Origin: an uncultured Oscillospiraceae bacterium
GTDB lineage: Bacteria; Bacillota; Clostridia; Oscillospirales; Oscillospiraceae
Length of the DNA stretch: 64,000 nt
Assembly: GCA_934597255.1 (NCBI GenBank)
Contig: CAKTQV010000009.1
Span: forward strand, 1-64,000
Direction of reading: 5' to 3'
Shown: piece after piece, positions 35,592 to 43,560 of the stretch
Position numbering within the stretch: position 1 is the stretch's first letter
Layout: each line of letters begins with the position of its first letter
Position numbers and translations under genes: made by a program
Notes under the pieces: model-generated
Seen by the model: only the letters and a program-made list of their open reading frames with translations
What the model was told of the DNA's origin: nothing
Databases searched by the model: none

Positions 35592-37336
35592 ATTGGATTC
35601 TCCTTTCCGAGACTTTCGGCATAGGCCCGGCAGGCCTCCGCCGTCGCCGTGCACGCCGCCGCGTCGTCGCCGCGCGCGAGCACATAGATCTTGATCTTCG
35701 GTTCCGTGCCGGAGGGCCGGACGATAAACGCCGTGCCGTCCTCCAGCTCAAAATACAGCACGTTCGAGCCGGATATCTCCGTGTTGCCCACCGTGCCCAG
35801 TCCCGGCACCACGACCGTGCCGCTGCGATAGTCGCGCATGCGGACGACGCGCAGCCCGGCGATCCAGGCCGGCGTGCTGCCGCGCAGGCGGTTCATCAGC
35901 GCCGCCATGCGCTCCGGCCCGTCCACGCCCTCCATAAAGAGGTTCACGGTCCGCTCCGTGTAAAAGCCGTATTTTTCATACAGCTCCTGCACGGCGTCCA
36001 GCAGCGTCATGCCGCGGCCGTCGTAATACGCGGCCATTTCCGCGATCATCATCGAGGCGGTCACGCCGTCCTTGTCGCGCACATAATCGCCCATCATGTA
36101 GCCGTAGCTTTCCTCGAAGGCCATCAGGTATTCATAGGAGCCGTCGCGCCTGTACTCGGCCAGTTTTTCGGCCATGAACTTAAAGCCGGTGAAGGTCTCG
36201 TCGTAATGGATATGGTTGACCTCGCAGATGCGCCGCGCCAGCCCCGTGGACACGATGGTGGAGATCATGGCGGGCTTTTCGGGCATACGGCCGGTGCGCC
36301 GGCGGGCCCCGATGATGTAATCCATCAGAAGCGCGCCCATCTGGTTGCCCGTGATGGTGTGGTATTCGCCGTCCGCGCCGCGGGCCATCACGCCCACGCG
36401 GTCGCAGTCGGGGTCGGTGCCGATGATGAGCGAGGCGTTTTTCTCCTTCGCCAGCGCGGCGGCCAGATAGAAGCCCTCCGGATTCTCCGGATTCGGGCTT
36501 TCCACCGTCGGGAAATTCCCGTCGATGACCATCTGCTCCGGCACGGGATAGATATTTTTCAGCCCCATCCGGCGCAGCGCCTCCGGCACCAGCTTATAGC
36601 CGCAGCCGTGGAACGGCGTGTAAACGATACTCAGCTTATCCGCCGCCGCCGAGACCGCCGCCCGGTCGATCGCCTGCGCCATGACGCGGGTCATGAACGC
36701 GCGGTCGGTCTCCTCGCCGATCCGCTCGATCAGTCCCTTTTCACACGCCGTTTCAAAGTCCATGCTTTTCACGTCGCTGAACAGGTCGATACGGCTCATC
36801 GTCTGTGCCACGTCCGCCGCGTGCTGCGGGGGAAGCTGCGCGCCGTCCGACCAGTAGACCTTATAGCCGTTGTATTCCTTCGGATTGTGGCTGGCCGTGA
36901 CGTTGATGCCGGCCGTGGCGCCGTAATGCAAAACGGCGAACGACAGCTCCGGCGTCGGCCGCAGCGCGTCGAACAGCCTCACATGCACGCCGTTGGCCGC
37001 GCATACGCAGGCCGCCTCGCGCGCGAATTCCTCGCTGTGGTTGCGGCAGTCGAAATCGATGCACACGCCGCGGCGGCGCGCCTCGTCGCCCTCGCGGACG
37101 ATCAGCTGCGCAAACGCCTGCGTCGCCCAGCGGATCACATGCACGTTCATCCGGCCGATGCCCGCGCCCATAATGCCGCGCAGGCCTGCCGTCCCGAATT
37201 CCAGCGGCCCGCGGAAGCGGCTGCGTATCTCCTCCTCGTCGCCGCGTATGGTGTCGAGCTCCTTCCACTCGTCCTCCGACAGCGAGGGGCTGTCGAGCCA
37301 GCGGGTGTATTCACTCATCCATGGGTTGATCTTCAT
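35588..37336 (-). CDS. phosphoglucomutase/phosphomannomutase
   Basis: The 582-residue alpha-D-phosphohexomutase has the phosphoserine loop TASHNPKEYNGYK (about residues 142-154), the metal loop DPDCDR, the sugar-binding FEESYGY and a C-terminal phosphate-binding RPSGTEPK. It interconverts hexose 1- and 6-phosphates for envelope precursors; glucose versus mannose specificity is not clear. The length and early FGTAGLRG are typical of the PgcA type. The start at 37336 follows GGAGG. Confidence 0.94.
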   Translation of the reverse strand: MKINPWMSEYTRWLDSPSLSEDEWKELDTIRGDEEEIRSRFRGPLEFGTAGLRGIMGAGIGRMNVHVIRWATQAFAQLIVREGDEARRRGVCIDFDCRNHSEEFAREAACVCAANGVHVRLFDALRPTPELSFAVLHYGATAGINVTASHNPKEYNGYKVYWSDGAQLPPQHAADVAQTMSRIDLFSDVKSMDFETACEKGLIERIGEETDRAFMTRVMAQAIDRAAVSAAADKLSIVYTPFHGCGYKLVPEALRRMGLKNIYPVPEQMVIDGNFPTVESPNPENPEGFYLAAALAKEKNASLIIGTDPDCDRVGVMARGADGEYHTITGNQMGALLMDYIIGARRRTGRMPEKPAMISTIVSTGLARRICEVNHIHYDETFTGFKFMAEKLAEYRRDGSYEYLMAFEESYGYMMGDYVRDKDGVTASMMIAEMAAYYDGRGMTLLDAVQELYEKYGFYTERTVNLFMEGVDGPERMAALMNRLRGSTPAWIAGLRVVRMRDYRSGTVVVPGLGTVGNTEISGSNVLYFELEDGTAFIVRPSGTEPKIKIYVLARGDDAAACTATAEACRAYAESLGKENPI

Positions 37337-37622
37337 TGTCCGCCTCCAGAAGTGCTTTTGCGTCGTCCAGCATCGTTTCCGGCACAAGGATATCCACGCC
37401 CGTGCCGCTCATGCCGAGGATCAGCTCGCCGAACGCCCCGTCGCCCGGGGCCACGCTTATGCTCGGGATCCCGTAGGCCCGCAGCAGACCCTGCAGCATC
37501 TCCGCCTGCATATCCAGCGGCGAGCAGCTTTGCAGCAGCGCCGGACGAACCGTTTCTCCCTTTTCGTCCCGGGGCCAGCTTTCATACGCCGCCCCGTATT
37601 CATGAAGTGCCCAGCCGTTCAT
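37311..37622 (-). CDS. DUF2007-like small protein
   Basis: The 103-residue soluble protein has the pattern of DUF2007-type signal-transducing-like proteins: a strand-helix start with LLQSCSPLDMQAEMLQGLL and a short glycine-rich middle. The C-terminus is DILVPETMLDDAKALLE. The function is unknown. It overlaps the phosphohexomutase start by 26 bases and follows rlmH by 19, so it belongs to the same transcript. Confidence 0.7.
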   Translation of the reverse strand: MNGWALHEYGAAYESWPRDEKGETVRPALLQSCSPLDMQAEMLQGLLRAYGIPSISVAPGDGAFGELILGMSGTGVDILVPETMLDDAKALLEADNEDQPMDE

Positions 37623-37641
37623 TGTTCTGCACGCTCCCGTT

Positions 37642-38067
37642 TCATTTATGATATTTCGCTCCCGCGCGGATGGTGCACGCGCGGTATATCTGTTCCAGGA
37701 CCATCACCCGCGCCAGATGGTGCGGGAAGGTCATATCCGACATGGACAGGCGCATATCGGCGCCGCGCTTGACGTCCTCCGCCAGCCCCTCGCTGCCGCC
37801 GATGAGAAAGCATAGCCGGCTCCGCCCGGCCAGCGCCAGCTTTTCCAGCCGCGCGGCCAGCGCCTCGCTCGAAAGCTTTTCCCCCTCGACCGCCATGGCG
37901 ATCACATACGCGCCCTTGGGGATCCGGGCCGCGACGTCCGATTCCTCGGGCAGCTCGACGACCTCCGCCGCGCCGTAGGCGGAAAGACGCTTGAGATATT
38001 CTGCGCAGGCGTCGGCATAATATTTTTCCTTCAGCCGGCCCTGACAGATCACGCTTATACGAAGCAT
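37642..38067 (-). CDS. rlmH: 23S rRNA pseudouridine-1915 N3-methyltransferase RlmH
   Basis: The 141-residue SPOUT methyltransferase modifies pseudouridine 1915 in helix 69 of 23S rRNA. It has CQGRLKEKYYADAC at the start, the SAM knot segment FLIGGSEGL and the hallmark C-terminus EQIYRACTIRAGAKYHK. Length is normal. It overlaps the preceding MBL gene by 13 bases, a common neighbour pair in Firmicutes. Confidence 0.96.
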   Translation of the reverse strand: MLRISVICQGRLKEKYYADACAEYLKRLSAYGAAEVVELPEESDVAARIPKGAYVIAMAVEGEKLSSEALAARLEKLALAGRSRLCFLIGGSEGLAEDVKRGADMRLSMSDMTFPHHLARVMVLEQIYRACTIRAGAKYHK

Positions 38068-38834
38068 GGCTGCACCTCGATATCCATCCGCTCCCGCGCC
38101 GGGGCGACAAAAAGCTCCGTCTGCGTTCCCGCGAGCGCGGAAATCACCGCCTCGCGCGCCGCCTCCGGCCGGTTGTTCTCCCGGCTCAGATGCGCCAGCA
38201 CGATCCGCCGCACACCCGAATCCGCCAGCTCCCGCGCCAGAACGGCGCAGTCGGCGTTGGACAGATGGCCGTTTTCCGACAGGATGCGCCGCTTGAGATA
38301 GACCGGGTACGGCCCCTCGCGCAGCATCCGTTCGTCATGGTTGGCCTCGATAGCAGCGGCGTCCGCCCCGCGGAGATAGCGCCGCATCGTGTCCGTCACA
38401 TGGCCGGTGTCCGTGGCGAAGGCAAGCGTCCCCTCCGGCGTTTCGATGCGCCAGCCGACGCTCTGGGGCGTGTCGTGCGGCGTCGGAAAGCAGACGATGC
38501 GCGCGCCGCCGAGCTCAAGCGCCGTCTCCGGCTCGACCCGCCGCAGAAATGCTTCGACCCCGGGATAGGCCCAGCTCAAATGCGAAGCCACCGTCCCGGG
38601 GGCGTAGACCGGAACCGGGTCGCGCTTGAGCAGCACGGACAGACCCGAAACGTGGTCAGAATGTTCATGTGTGATAAGTATGCCGTCCAGCTCCGCCGGC
38701 GACGTTCCCGCGTCCGCCAGCGCGCCGCGGATCGCGCGGGCCGATATCCCGGCGTCCAGAAGCAGCCGGCAGCGGCCGAAGCTCACAAGCGCGCAGTTTC
38801 CGCCCGAGCCGCTGGCAAACAGGCTCAGCCGCAT
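38055..38834 (-). CDS. MBL-fold metallohydrolase (WalJ/YycJ-like)
   Basis: The 259-residue protein has the metallo-beta-lactamase metal motif THEHSDH (about residues 55-61), an N-terminal LSLFASGSGGNC and later FPTPHDT and ATDTGH ligands. This matches the YycJ/WalJ group linked to cell-wall and DNA-replication coordination in other Firmicutes; the substrate is unproved. It starts four bases after murA ends and overlaps rlmH. Confidence 0.92.
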   Translation of the reverse strand: MRLSLFASGSGGNCALVSFGRCRLLLDAGISARAIRGALADAGTSPAELDGILITHEHSDHVSGLSVLLKRDPVPVYAPGTVASHLSWAYPGVEAFLRRVEPETALELGGARIVCFPTPHDTPQSVGWRIETPEGTLAFATDTGHVTDTMRRYLRGADAAAIEANHDERMLREGPYPVYLKRRILSENGHLSNADCAVLARELADSGVRRIVLAHLSRENNRPEAAREAVISALAGTQTELFVAPARERMDIEVQPCFV

Positions 38835-38837
38835 CCG

Positions 38838-40148
38838 TCAGCCGGCGTTCGCCGCCGTCTGCGGCTCGCTTTCCTCGACCGGAACGCACGCGATGTCCGC
38901 GCCAAGCGCCGTGAGCTTTTCCACAAAGCTCTGGTAGCCGCGCTCGATGAAGTGGATATCCTCCACCTGCGTCTCGCCCTGCGCAGCCAGTCCCGCAATG
39001 ACCATCGCCGCGCCCGCGCGCAGATCGTGCGCCCGCACGCGCGCGCCAGACAGCCTCTCCACGCCCTCCACGATGGCCACGCGCCCGTCCACGCGGATGC
39101 GCGCGCCCATCTTGATAAGCTCGGCGATATACTTGAAGCGGTTGCCGTCGTACACGCCCTCGGTCACAACGCTCGTTCCCTGCGCGCAGGACAGCACGGT
39201 CGTGATCTGCGGCTGCATATCCGTCGGGAAGCCGGGATACGGCATGGTCTTGACGTCCGTGCGGCGCAGCGGACGGTTGCGGCGGACCAGGACGTAATCA
39301 TCGCCCTCCTCCACCTGCACGTCCATCTCGCGCAGCTTGGCCGAGATGCAGTCAAGATGCTTGGGGATCACGCTGTTTATCTTCACGGCGCCGCCGGCCG
39401 CCGCCACGGCCGCCATGTAGGTGCCCGCCTCGATCTGGTCGGGGATGAGCGTGTAGCAGCCGCCGTGCAGCTCGCGCACGCCGCGTATCTTGATCACGTC
39501 CGTGCCCGCGCCGCGCACGTCGGCGCCCATGGAGTTGAGGAAGTTGGCCAGATCGACGACGTGCGGCTCGCGCGCGACGTTCTCGATGACCGTCCGCCCC
39601 TCTGCCAGCACCGCGGCCAGCATGATGTTCACCGTCGCGCCGACGGATACCTTGTCAAGATAGATGTGCGCGCCGGTGCAGCGCCCGCTCTCCGTCCGGC
39701 CGAGGATATACCCGCCGGTCAGCTCCATCTCCGCGCCGAGGGCCGCGAAGCCCTTGAGGTGCTGGTCGATGGGCCGCTCGCCGAAATTGCAGCCGCCCGG
39801 CATCGTGCTCTTGGCGCGGCCGAAGCGCGCGAGCATCGCGCCGATGAGGTAATAGCTGGCGCGGATGCGGTGCGTCAGCTCGAACATCTCCTCCGGCAGC
39901 ACGTCCATCTGAACGTCGGTCGAGTCGATCTCCACCGTGCCGGGGTTTATCATGCGCACTCTCGCGCCCATGCAGGTCAGGATGTGCAGCAGCGTGTCGG
40001 TATCGCTGATCTGGGGCAGATTCTCCAAACGGCAGACCCCGCGGACCATGATGGCCGCGGGAATAATGGCCACGGCCGCGTTTTTCGCGCCGGAGATGCT
40101 CACTTCGCCGTGAAGCGTCCGGCCGCCCCGGATGACGTATTTATCCAT
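38838..40148 (-). CDS. murA: UDP-N-acetylglucosamine 1-carboxyvinyltransferase
   Basis: The 436-residue enzyme adds enolpyruvate from PEP to UDP-GlcNAc, the first committed step of peptidoglycan synthesis. It has SGAKNAAV at the start and the active-site loop PGGCNFGERPID with Cys120, the residue attacked by fosfomycin. Retention of Cys predicts fosfomycin sensitivity of this copy. The ribosome-binding site is AGAGG. A promoter at 40203-40231 precedes it. Confidence 0.96.
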   Translation of the reverse strand: MDKYVIRGGRTLHGEVSISGAKNAAVAIIPAAIMVRGVCRLENLPQISDTDTLLHILTCMGARVRMINPGTVEIDSTDVQMDVLPEEMFELTHRIRASYYLIGAMLARFGRAKSTMPGGCNFGERPIDQHLKGFAALGAEMELTGGYILGRTESGRCTGAHIYLDKVSVGATVNIMLAAVLAEGRTVIENVAREPHVVDLANFLNSMGADVRGAGTDVIKIRGVRELHGGCYTLIPDQIEAGTYMAAVAAAGGAVKINSVIPKHLDCISAKLREMDVQVEEGDDYVLVRRNRPLRRTDVKTMPYPGFPTDMQPQITTVLSCAQGTSVVTEGVYDGNRFKYIAELIKMGARIRVDGRVAIVEGVERLSGARVRAHDLRAGAAMVIAGLAAQGETQVEDIHFIERGYQSFVEKLTALGADIACVPVEESEPQTAANAG

Positions 40149-40202
40149 ATATCAAGCCTCTGTTTCGGTTGAATAGTGACCTTTTATTTTCTAATCCGTG
40201 CT

Positions 40203-40231
40203 ATCATAGCACATCGGGGCAGGAAAATCAA
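40203..40231 (-). promoter_or_regulatory. murA promoter (predicted)
   Basis: Minus-strand TTGATT (40226-40231) and TATGAT (40203-40208) are 17 bases apart, overlapping the end of the Nudix gene. Confidence 0.65.
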
Positions 40232-40767
40232 TCTTCCTTTGCCGTCGCCGCCGTTTTGAGCACGCCGGCGACGGTTTTCCCGTCGGCGATCTCGCCGCGC
40301 AGGACCATGTCCCGCAGCGATTCGAGACTGTGGTATTCCACGTCAAGGAACTCGTTGAGATCGAGATGCTGCGCGCCGTGGTGCAGGCCCGTGGCCAGAT
40401 AGAGATACAGCCGCTCCGTGGAAAAGCCGGGCGACGTGTAGATAAAGCCGAGATCGCGCCACTCGTCGGCCTCCAGCCCCGTCTCCTCCGAAAGCTCCCG
40501 CTTCGCCGCCGGCAGAGGCTCCTCCCCCGGCTCGAGCTTGCCCGCCGGCAGCTCCAGCAGATGCTCGCCGATCGGGAAGCGGTACTGGCGCACCATGGCG
40601 ACCATCCCGTCCCCGTCCAGCGCCACGACGCACACGCCGCCGGGATGGCGCACGACCTCGCGCATCGTGATGTTGCCGTTGGGCACCTTCACCATTTCCA
40701 TATCCACCTGCACAATCACGCCCTCGTAGCGGTTGACGTGGCGTATCACTTTTTCCGTATAGTCCAT
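40228..40767 (-). CDS. Nudix hydrolase (ADP-ribose pyrophosphatase-like)
   Basis: The 179-residue protein has a full Nudix box from GKLEPGEEPL to REL SEETGL (about residues 76-98) and the ELPAGKLEPGE lead-in typical of ADP-ribose pyrophosphatases (NudF type). It probably hydrolyses ADP-ribose to AMP and ribose 5-phosphate. The ribosome-binding site is GGAGAGAGAA. It precedes murA in the same direction. Confidence 0.92.
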   Translation of the reverse strand: MDYTEKVIRHVNRYEGVIVQVDMEMVKVPNGNITMREVVRHPGGVCVVALDGDGMVAMVRQYRFPIGEHLLELPAGKLEPGEEPLPAAKRELSEETGLEADEWRDLGFIYTSPGFSTERLYLYLATGLHHGAQHLDLNEFLDVEYHSLESLRDMVLRGEIADGKTVAGVLKTAATAKED

Positions 40768-40861
40768 ATTCTCTCTCCGACTGAATGATTTTCTGGGTAT
40801 TTTACCACAGCGCAGGCGTTTTTTCCACCATTTTATTCTGGGCGCCGGCCGTCCCCGGCGT

Positions 40862-40867
40862 TATAAT
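40862..40867 (+). promoter_or_regulatory. -10 element before the 73-residue ORF
   Basis: A perfect TATAAT in GTTATAATGG lies 38 bases upstream of the start at 40905. No good -35 is seen. Confidence 0.4.
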
Positions 40868-40904
40868 GGTTCCATCCGATCTTTTTGCGGAGGTACATAG
40901 ACAA

Positions 40905-41126
40905 ATGGAAAAGTGCTGTGTTTCGCGCGAATACGTCGCGCTCTGGTTTTCGACCGTCGTCCCGGACATCCGGGGCGCGGCCGCCGCCATCCGGCGCGCG
41001 CTCCGCTGCGAAGGGCTGGAGCCCTGGCCGGAGGCGGAGGCGGAGCTGTTTTCGCGCGCCGGCGGAACGCTTCTGATCGCGCATCCCCGGTCAAATTCCA
41101 CCCTGCGCGCCGATACGACAGGATAA
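40905..41126 (+). CDS. hypothetical 73-residue protein
   Basis: The ATG at 40905 has GGAGG 11 bases upstream and TATAAT further up. The product starts MEKCCVSREYVALWFSTVV and continues with two short helices; there is no signal peptide or membrane segment. I do not recognise it. Its own promoter and ribosome-binding site support a real gene, but a short GC-rich frame could be chance. Confidence 0.45.
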   Translation: MEKCCVSREYVALWFSTVVPDIRGAAAAIRRALRCEGLEPWPEAEAELFSRAGGTLLIAHPRSNSTLRADTTG

Positions 41127-41192
41127 CAGGATTATTTTGCTGGCCTTTTTTGAAAATATGCGTTATAATAGTTTTGAAGTGAGGTGAGCGTC

Positions 41193-41663
41193 ATGCAGCC
41201 GGGCGGCAAGGGAACAAAGCAGATCGCGGCGAACAAAAAGGCATACCACGACTATTTCGTCCTCGACCGCTTTGAAGCCGGGCTCGAGCTGACGGGCACG
41301 GAGGTCAAATCCATCCGCGCCGGAACGCTGAATCTCAAGGACAGCTACTGCCGCGTGGTCGACGGCGAGCTGTGGCTCATCGGCATGCACATCAGCCCCT
41401 ATAAGCAGGGCAGCTACTTCAACGCCGACCCGGACCGCCGGCGCCGGCTTCTGATGCACAAGCGCGAGATCGTCCGTCTCGGCTCCCGGGTGCAGCAGGA
41501 GGGCCTTGCGCTCATCCCGCTGAGCCTGTATTTCAAGGACAGCCGCGTCAAGCTCGAGCTTGGGCTGTGCAAGGGCAAAAAGCTGTATGACAAGCGCGCG
41601 GACGCGGCCGACAAGAGCGCCCGGCGCGAAATAGACCGGAAAATGAAGGAGGTCAATTCATGA
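41193..41663 (+). CDS. smpB: SsrA-binding protein SmpB
   Basis: The 156-residue protein binds tmRNA and delivers it to stalled ribosomes. It has the conserved KKAYHDYFVLDRFEAGLELT beta-barrel start, GTEVKSIRAG and the basic tail GKKLYDKR, DKSARREI. The ATG at 41193 follows GAGGTGAGC; the GTG nine bases earlier lies inside that site. A TATAAT at 41164-41169 probably starts transcription. It stands with the cyclophilin gene directly upstream of ssrA. Confidence 0.97.
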   Translation: MQPGGKGTKQIAANKKAYHDYFVLDRFEAGLELTGTEVKSIRAGTLNLKDSYCRVVDGELWLIGMHISPYKQGSYFNADPDRRRRLLMHKREIVRLGSRVQQEGLALIPLSLYFKDSRVKLELGLCKGKKLYDKRADAADKSARREIDRKMKEVNS

Positions 41664-42184
41664 GCAAGAATCCTGTTGTCACCTTTAAGATGTACGACGG
41701 CGGCGTCATCAAGGCCGAGCTTTATCCCGAGATCGCCCCCAATACCGTCGCCAACTTTATCTCCCTTATCAACAAGGGCTTTTACACCGACCTGATCTTC
41801 CATCGCGTGATCCCCGGCTTCATGATCCAGGGCGGCTGCCCCAACGGGACCGGCACCGGCGGCCCCGGCTATGAGATCCCCGGCGAATTCACCGCCAACG
41901 GCTTCGCCAACGATCTCAAGCACAGCCGCGGCGTTCTCTCCATGGCGCGCACCATGGACCCCGACTCGGCCGGCAGCCAGTTTTTCATCATGCACGCCGA
42001 CGCGCCGCATCTGGACGGGCAGTACGCCGCCTTCGGCCAGGTGCTCGAGGGCATGGACGTCGTCGACCGCATCGCCAACGCGAAGACCGGCTGGGGCGAC
42101 AAGCCCATCCAGCCGCAGATCATCAAAAAGGTCACCGTGGACACCTTCGGCGTCGATTATCCCGAGCCGAAGAAGTCCAAATGA
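41660..42184 (+). CDS. peptidyl-prolyl cis-trans isomerase (cyclophilin type)
   Basis: The 174-residue cytoplasmic cyclophilin has FHRVIPGFMIQGG, with the catalytic Arg, then GPGYEIPGEF, SMARTMDPDSAGSQFFI and the LDGQYAAFGQVLEGMDVV segment. It catalyses proline isomerisation during folding. It overlaps the smpB stop codon by four bases (ATGA), so it is translationally coupled. Confidence 0.95.
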   Translation: MSKNPVVTFKMYDGGVIKAELYPEIAPNTVANFISLINKGFYTDLIFHRVIPGFMIQGGCPNGTGTGGPGYEIPGEFTANGFANDLKHSRGVLSMARTMDPDSAGSQFFIMHADAPHLDGQYAAFGQVLEGMDVVDRIANAKTGWGDKPIQPQIIKKVTVDTFGVDYPEPKKSK

Positions 42185-42204
42185 CATAGATCGCTCTCAG
42201 CCCC

Positions 42205-42569
42205 GGGGATGCAATGGTTTCGACGGGGGTGCGGATGCGTGATAAGCGGGCGGATGCCCCGTCCATCCTTAAAAACGGGAACCTTAAAAAGTAACTGAGA
42301 ACGACAACTTCTCTCTGGCCGCCGCTTAAGGCAGGCCCGTCCAGCCCGGGAGCGCTGCGGCCCGGGGCCTGGGCGTCGATCAGCAGCGTCCGTGCGTGCG
42401 CAAAGCTTTGAGCGCACCATGCACAATGAAGCTACCCGACCCGGTAAGCGTGTGGGCTTGCTCCGGGAAGGGGAAGGGCAGCCTCCGGCTGTAAGATAAC
42501 CCACTGCGCCCGGAGAAAGTCGCGAGCAAGCGCTTTCGGACGGGGGTTCGATTCCCCCCATCTCCACCA
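42205..42569 (+). ncRNA. ssrA: transfer-messenger RNA
   Basis: The 5' end GGGGATGCAATGGTTTCGACGGGG and the 3' end GGTTCGATTCCCCCCATCTCCACCA form the tRNA-like domain (GGGGATG pairs with CATCTCC; CCA is encoded). The resume frame at 42297-42329 reads ENDNFSLAAA followed by TAA, so the added tag is Ala plus that decapeptide. The smpB gene is 540 bases upstream. A terminator hairpin follows at 42579. Confidence 0.97.
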
Positions 42570-42578
42570 CATCCAAAA

Positions 42579-42620
42579 CCCTTGATAATCCTGGTTTTTC
42601 TAGGAATATCAAGGGCTTTT
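42579..42620 (+). terminator. ssrA terminator
   Basis: CCCTTGATA (42579-42587) pairs with TATCAAGGG (42607-42615), with an inner CCT/AGG. It is followed by CTTTT. Confidence 0.7.
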
Positions 42621-42696
42621 GCCTGTCTCCGGATGAAATTTTATTTTCATAATTTGTCTGGAATTATGTAGTCTTAGACACATTTTTGAACGCAAA

Positions 42697-42720
42697 ATGC
42701 TAGTAAAAATGCTAGTAAAA
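42697..42720 (+). repeat. 12-base tandem repeat ATGCTAGTAAAA, two copies
   Basis: Two exact adjacent copies (42697-42708, 42709-42720) lie in AT-rich DNA after ssrA. The surrounding 42621-42721 holds no gene that I can call. Confidence 0.8.
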
Positions 42721-42746
42721 AGGCCCGCAGCGTAATCTGCGGGCCT
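42721..42746. terminator. hairpin in the ssrA-proximal island
   Basis: AGGCCCGCAG (42721-42730) pairs with CTGCGGGCCT (42737-42746). An A-rich run precedes it, so it works best as a terminator on the minus strand for whatever reads from the XRE-like fragment. Confidence 0.65.
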
Positions 42747-42782
42747 GACTATTGCTGTCCTTGCTGGCTGGACATTGGCCAA

Positions 42783-43028
42783 TCACGCGTCGAGCAGGTC
42801 CTCCACCGTTACGCCGAGGGCGCGCGCGATACGCAGGACCAGACCGGCCCCCGCGCCCTCCAGCGGGGCCGTGCCATTATCAAGGCGCTGGATTTGCTGG
42901 ATGTGGCATCCGACGGCATCGGCCAGCCTCCGCCGGGTAATGCCGGCGCGCGCAAAAGCGGCCCCATCGCTTAATGGGGCCGCTGCGTGTCTGCCAAGGT
43001 TTTCCGCCCTTCTGGCCGTGCCCGGCAC
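42783..43028 (-). pseudogene. XRE-type helix-turn-helix protein, probably a remnant
   Basis: The last 50 residues are a clear XRE-like helix-turn-helix (GITRRRLADAVGCHIQQIQR, then VTVEDLLDA). No credible start lies just before it. The open frame continues to a GTG at 43028 without a ribosome-binding site and runs through the stem of a terminator hairpin (42958-42983). It is most likely an N-terminally damaged copy; read-through or a start that I missed would make it an intact short repressor. Confidence 0.45.
42958..42983 (-). terminator. terminator of the small minus-strand operon
   Basis: GCGGCCCCAT and ATGGGGCCGC pair perfectly over 10 bases with a six-base loop. On the minus strand TTTTGC follows. 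It is about 50 bases after the 62-residue gene. Confidence 0.75.
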
Positions 43029-43034
43029 ATGGGA

Positions 43035-43223
43035 TCATTTTCCCTGTGCCGCTTCGCAATAGGCCGCGATAAACTTTTTGATTTCCGTTGTCGGCGTTGT
43101 GCCGTTTTCCCCGCAAACGCGCCTGAATTCGGCTAGCACGTCCGGCTTCAGATCAAGCGGAAAACGGACATAGTTCTTGCGCAGGCTTTTTATCTGCTGC
43201 GCGTATTTACTTTTTTCGGACAT
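43035..43223 (-). CDS. small ribbon-helix-helix-like protein
   Basis: The 62-residue basic protein has the layout of short Arc/RHH-like proteins of clostridial mobile elements: a basic start MSEKSKYAQQIKSLRK, a strand VRFPLDLK, then two helices (PDVLAEFRRVCGENG and TTPTTEIKKFIAAYCE). It may bind DNA as a dimer, but this is inferred from pattern only. GGGAGG precedes the start, and it overlaps the 56-residue gene by 17 bases. Lower GC than the flanks supports transfer. Confidence 0.65.
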   Translation of the reverse strand: MSEKSKYAQQIKSLRKNYVRFPLDLKPDVLAEFRRVCGENGTTPTTEIKKFIAAYCEAAQGK

Positions 43224-43377
43224 GCTTTAATACCTCCCTAACGTCGAGTACGATAGCCGCAGCCGTCAATACCGCCGAAACATAAAAGAGCCAGCTAAAA
43301 TCTTTTTGCGAGACGGCATAGATGCAATTCGCACTAAACAATAAATAAATTGGCACGTTGATTTTTTTCTTGCGCAT
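43207..43377 (-). CDS. 56-residue membrane protein
   Basis: This short gene encodes MRKKKINVPIYLLFSANC, a hydrophilic turn with QKDFSW, then a second hydrophobic stretch (FYVSAVLTAAAIVLD) and a basic tail. It thus predicts two membrane segments. Its end overlaps the start of the 62-residue gene by 17 bases, so the two form a coupled pair. No good ribosome-binding site is visible (TGAAGT). The sequence is AT-rich and I do not recognise it. Confidence 0.5.
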   Translation of the reverse strand: MRKKKINVPIYLLFSANCIYAVSQKDFSWLFYVSAVLTAAAIVLDVREVLKHVRKK

Positions 43378-43414
43378 TTTACTTCAGATGGGTTATAATA
43401 ATTTCAGAGGTTCG

Positions 43415-43433
43415 GGGGAGGTTTTTCCTCCCC
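43415..43433 (-). terminator. hairpin after the 39-residue ORF
   Basis: GGGGAGG and CCTCCCC pair around a five-base loop immediately after the 39-residue ORF on the minus strand. There is no T tract. Confidence 0.45.
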
Positions 43434-43440
43434 GTCCCCG

Positions 43441-43560
43441 TTAGCCCTTGAGTATTGTACGAATCGCAAGGATGATGTTTGCTATGCCTGCAAGTATTCC
43501 AACAATCGTCTCTACGATTTCCAACTTACTCTGGGGCTTTTTCTTTTTTGGCTTCCCCAT
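43441..43560 (-). CDS. 39-residue basic amphipathic peptide
   Basis: ATG at 43560 has AAAGGGAATAAG upstream. The product starts MGKPKKKKPQSK and continues as one long hydrophobic helix (IVETIVGILAGIANIILAIR). It resembles in form, not in recognised sequence, small membrane toxins or phage-borne peptides. It is directly followed by a hairpin and by the 56- and 62-residue genes on the same strand. Confidence 0.5.
   Translation of the reverse strand: MGKPKKKKPQSKLEIVETIVGILAGIANIILAIRTILKG

Noticed and set aside
38838..40148. Fosfomycin-resistant MurA variant
   Set aside because: The active-site Cys120 is present in GGCNFGERP, so there is no sign of the Cys-to-Asp resistance form.
42880..43116. 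78-codon minus-strand frame crossing the XRE fragment
   Set aside because: Low-complexity Arg/Pro sequence overlapping the hairpin and two better-supported frames; no start signal.
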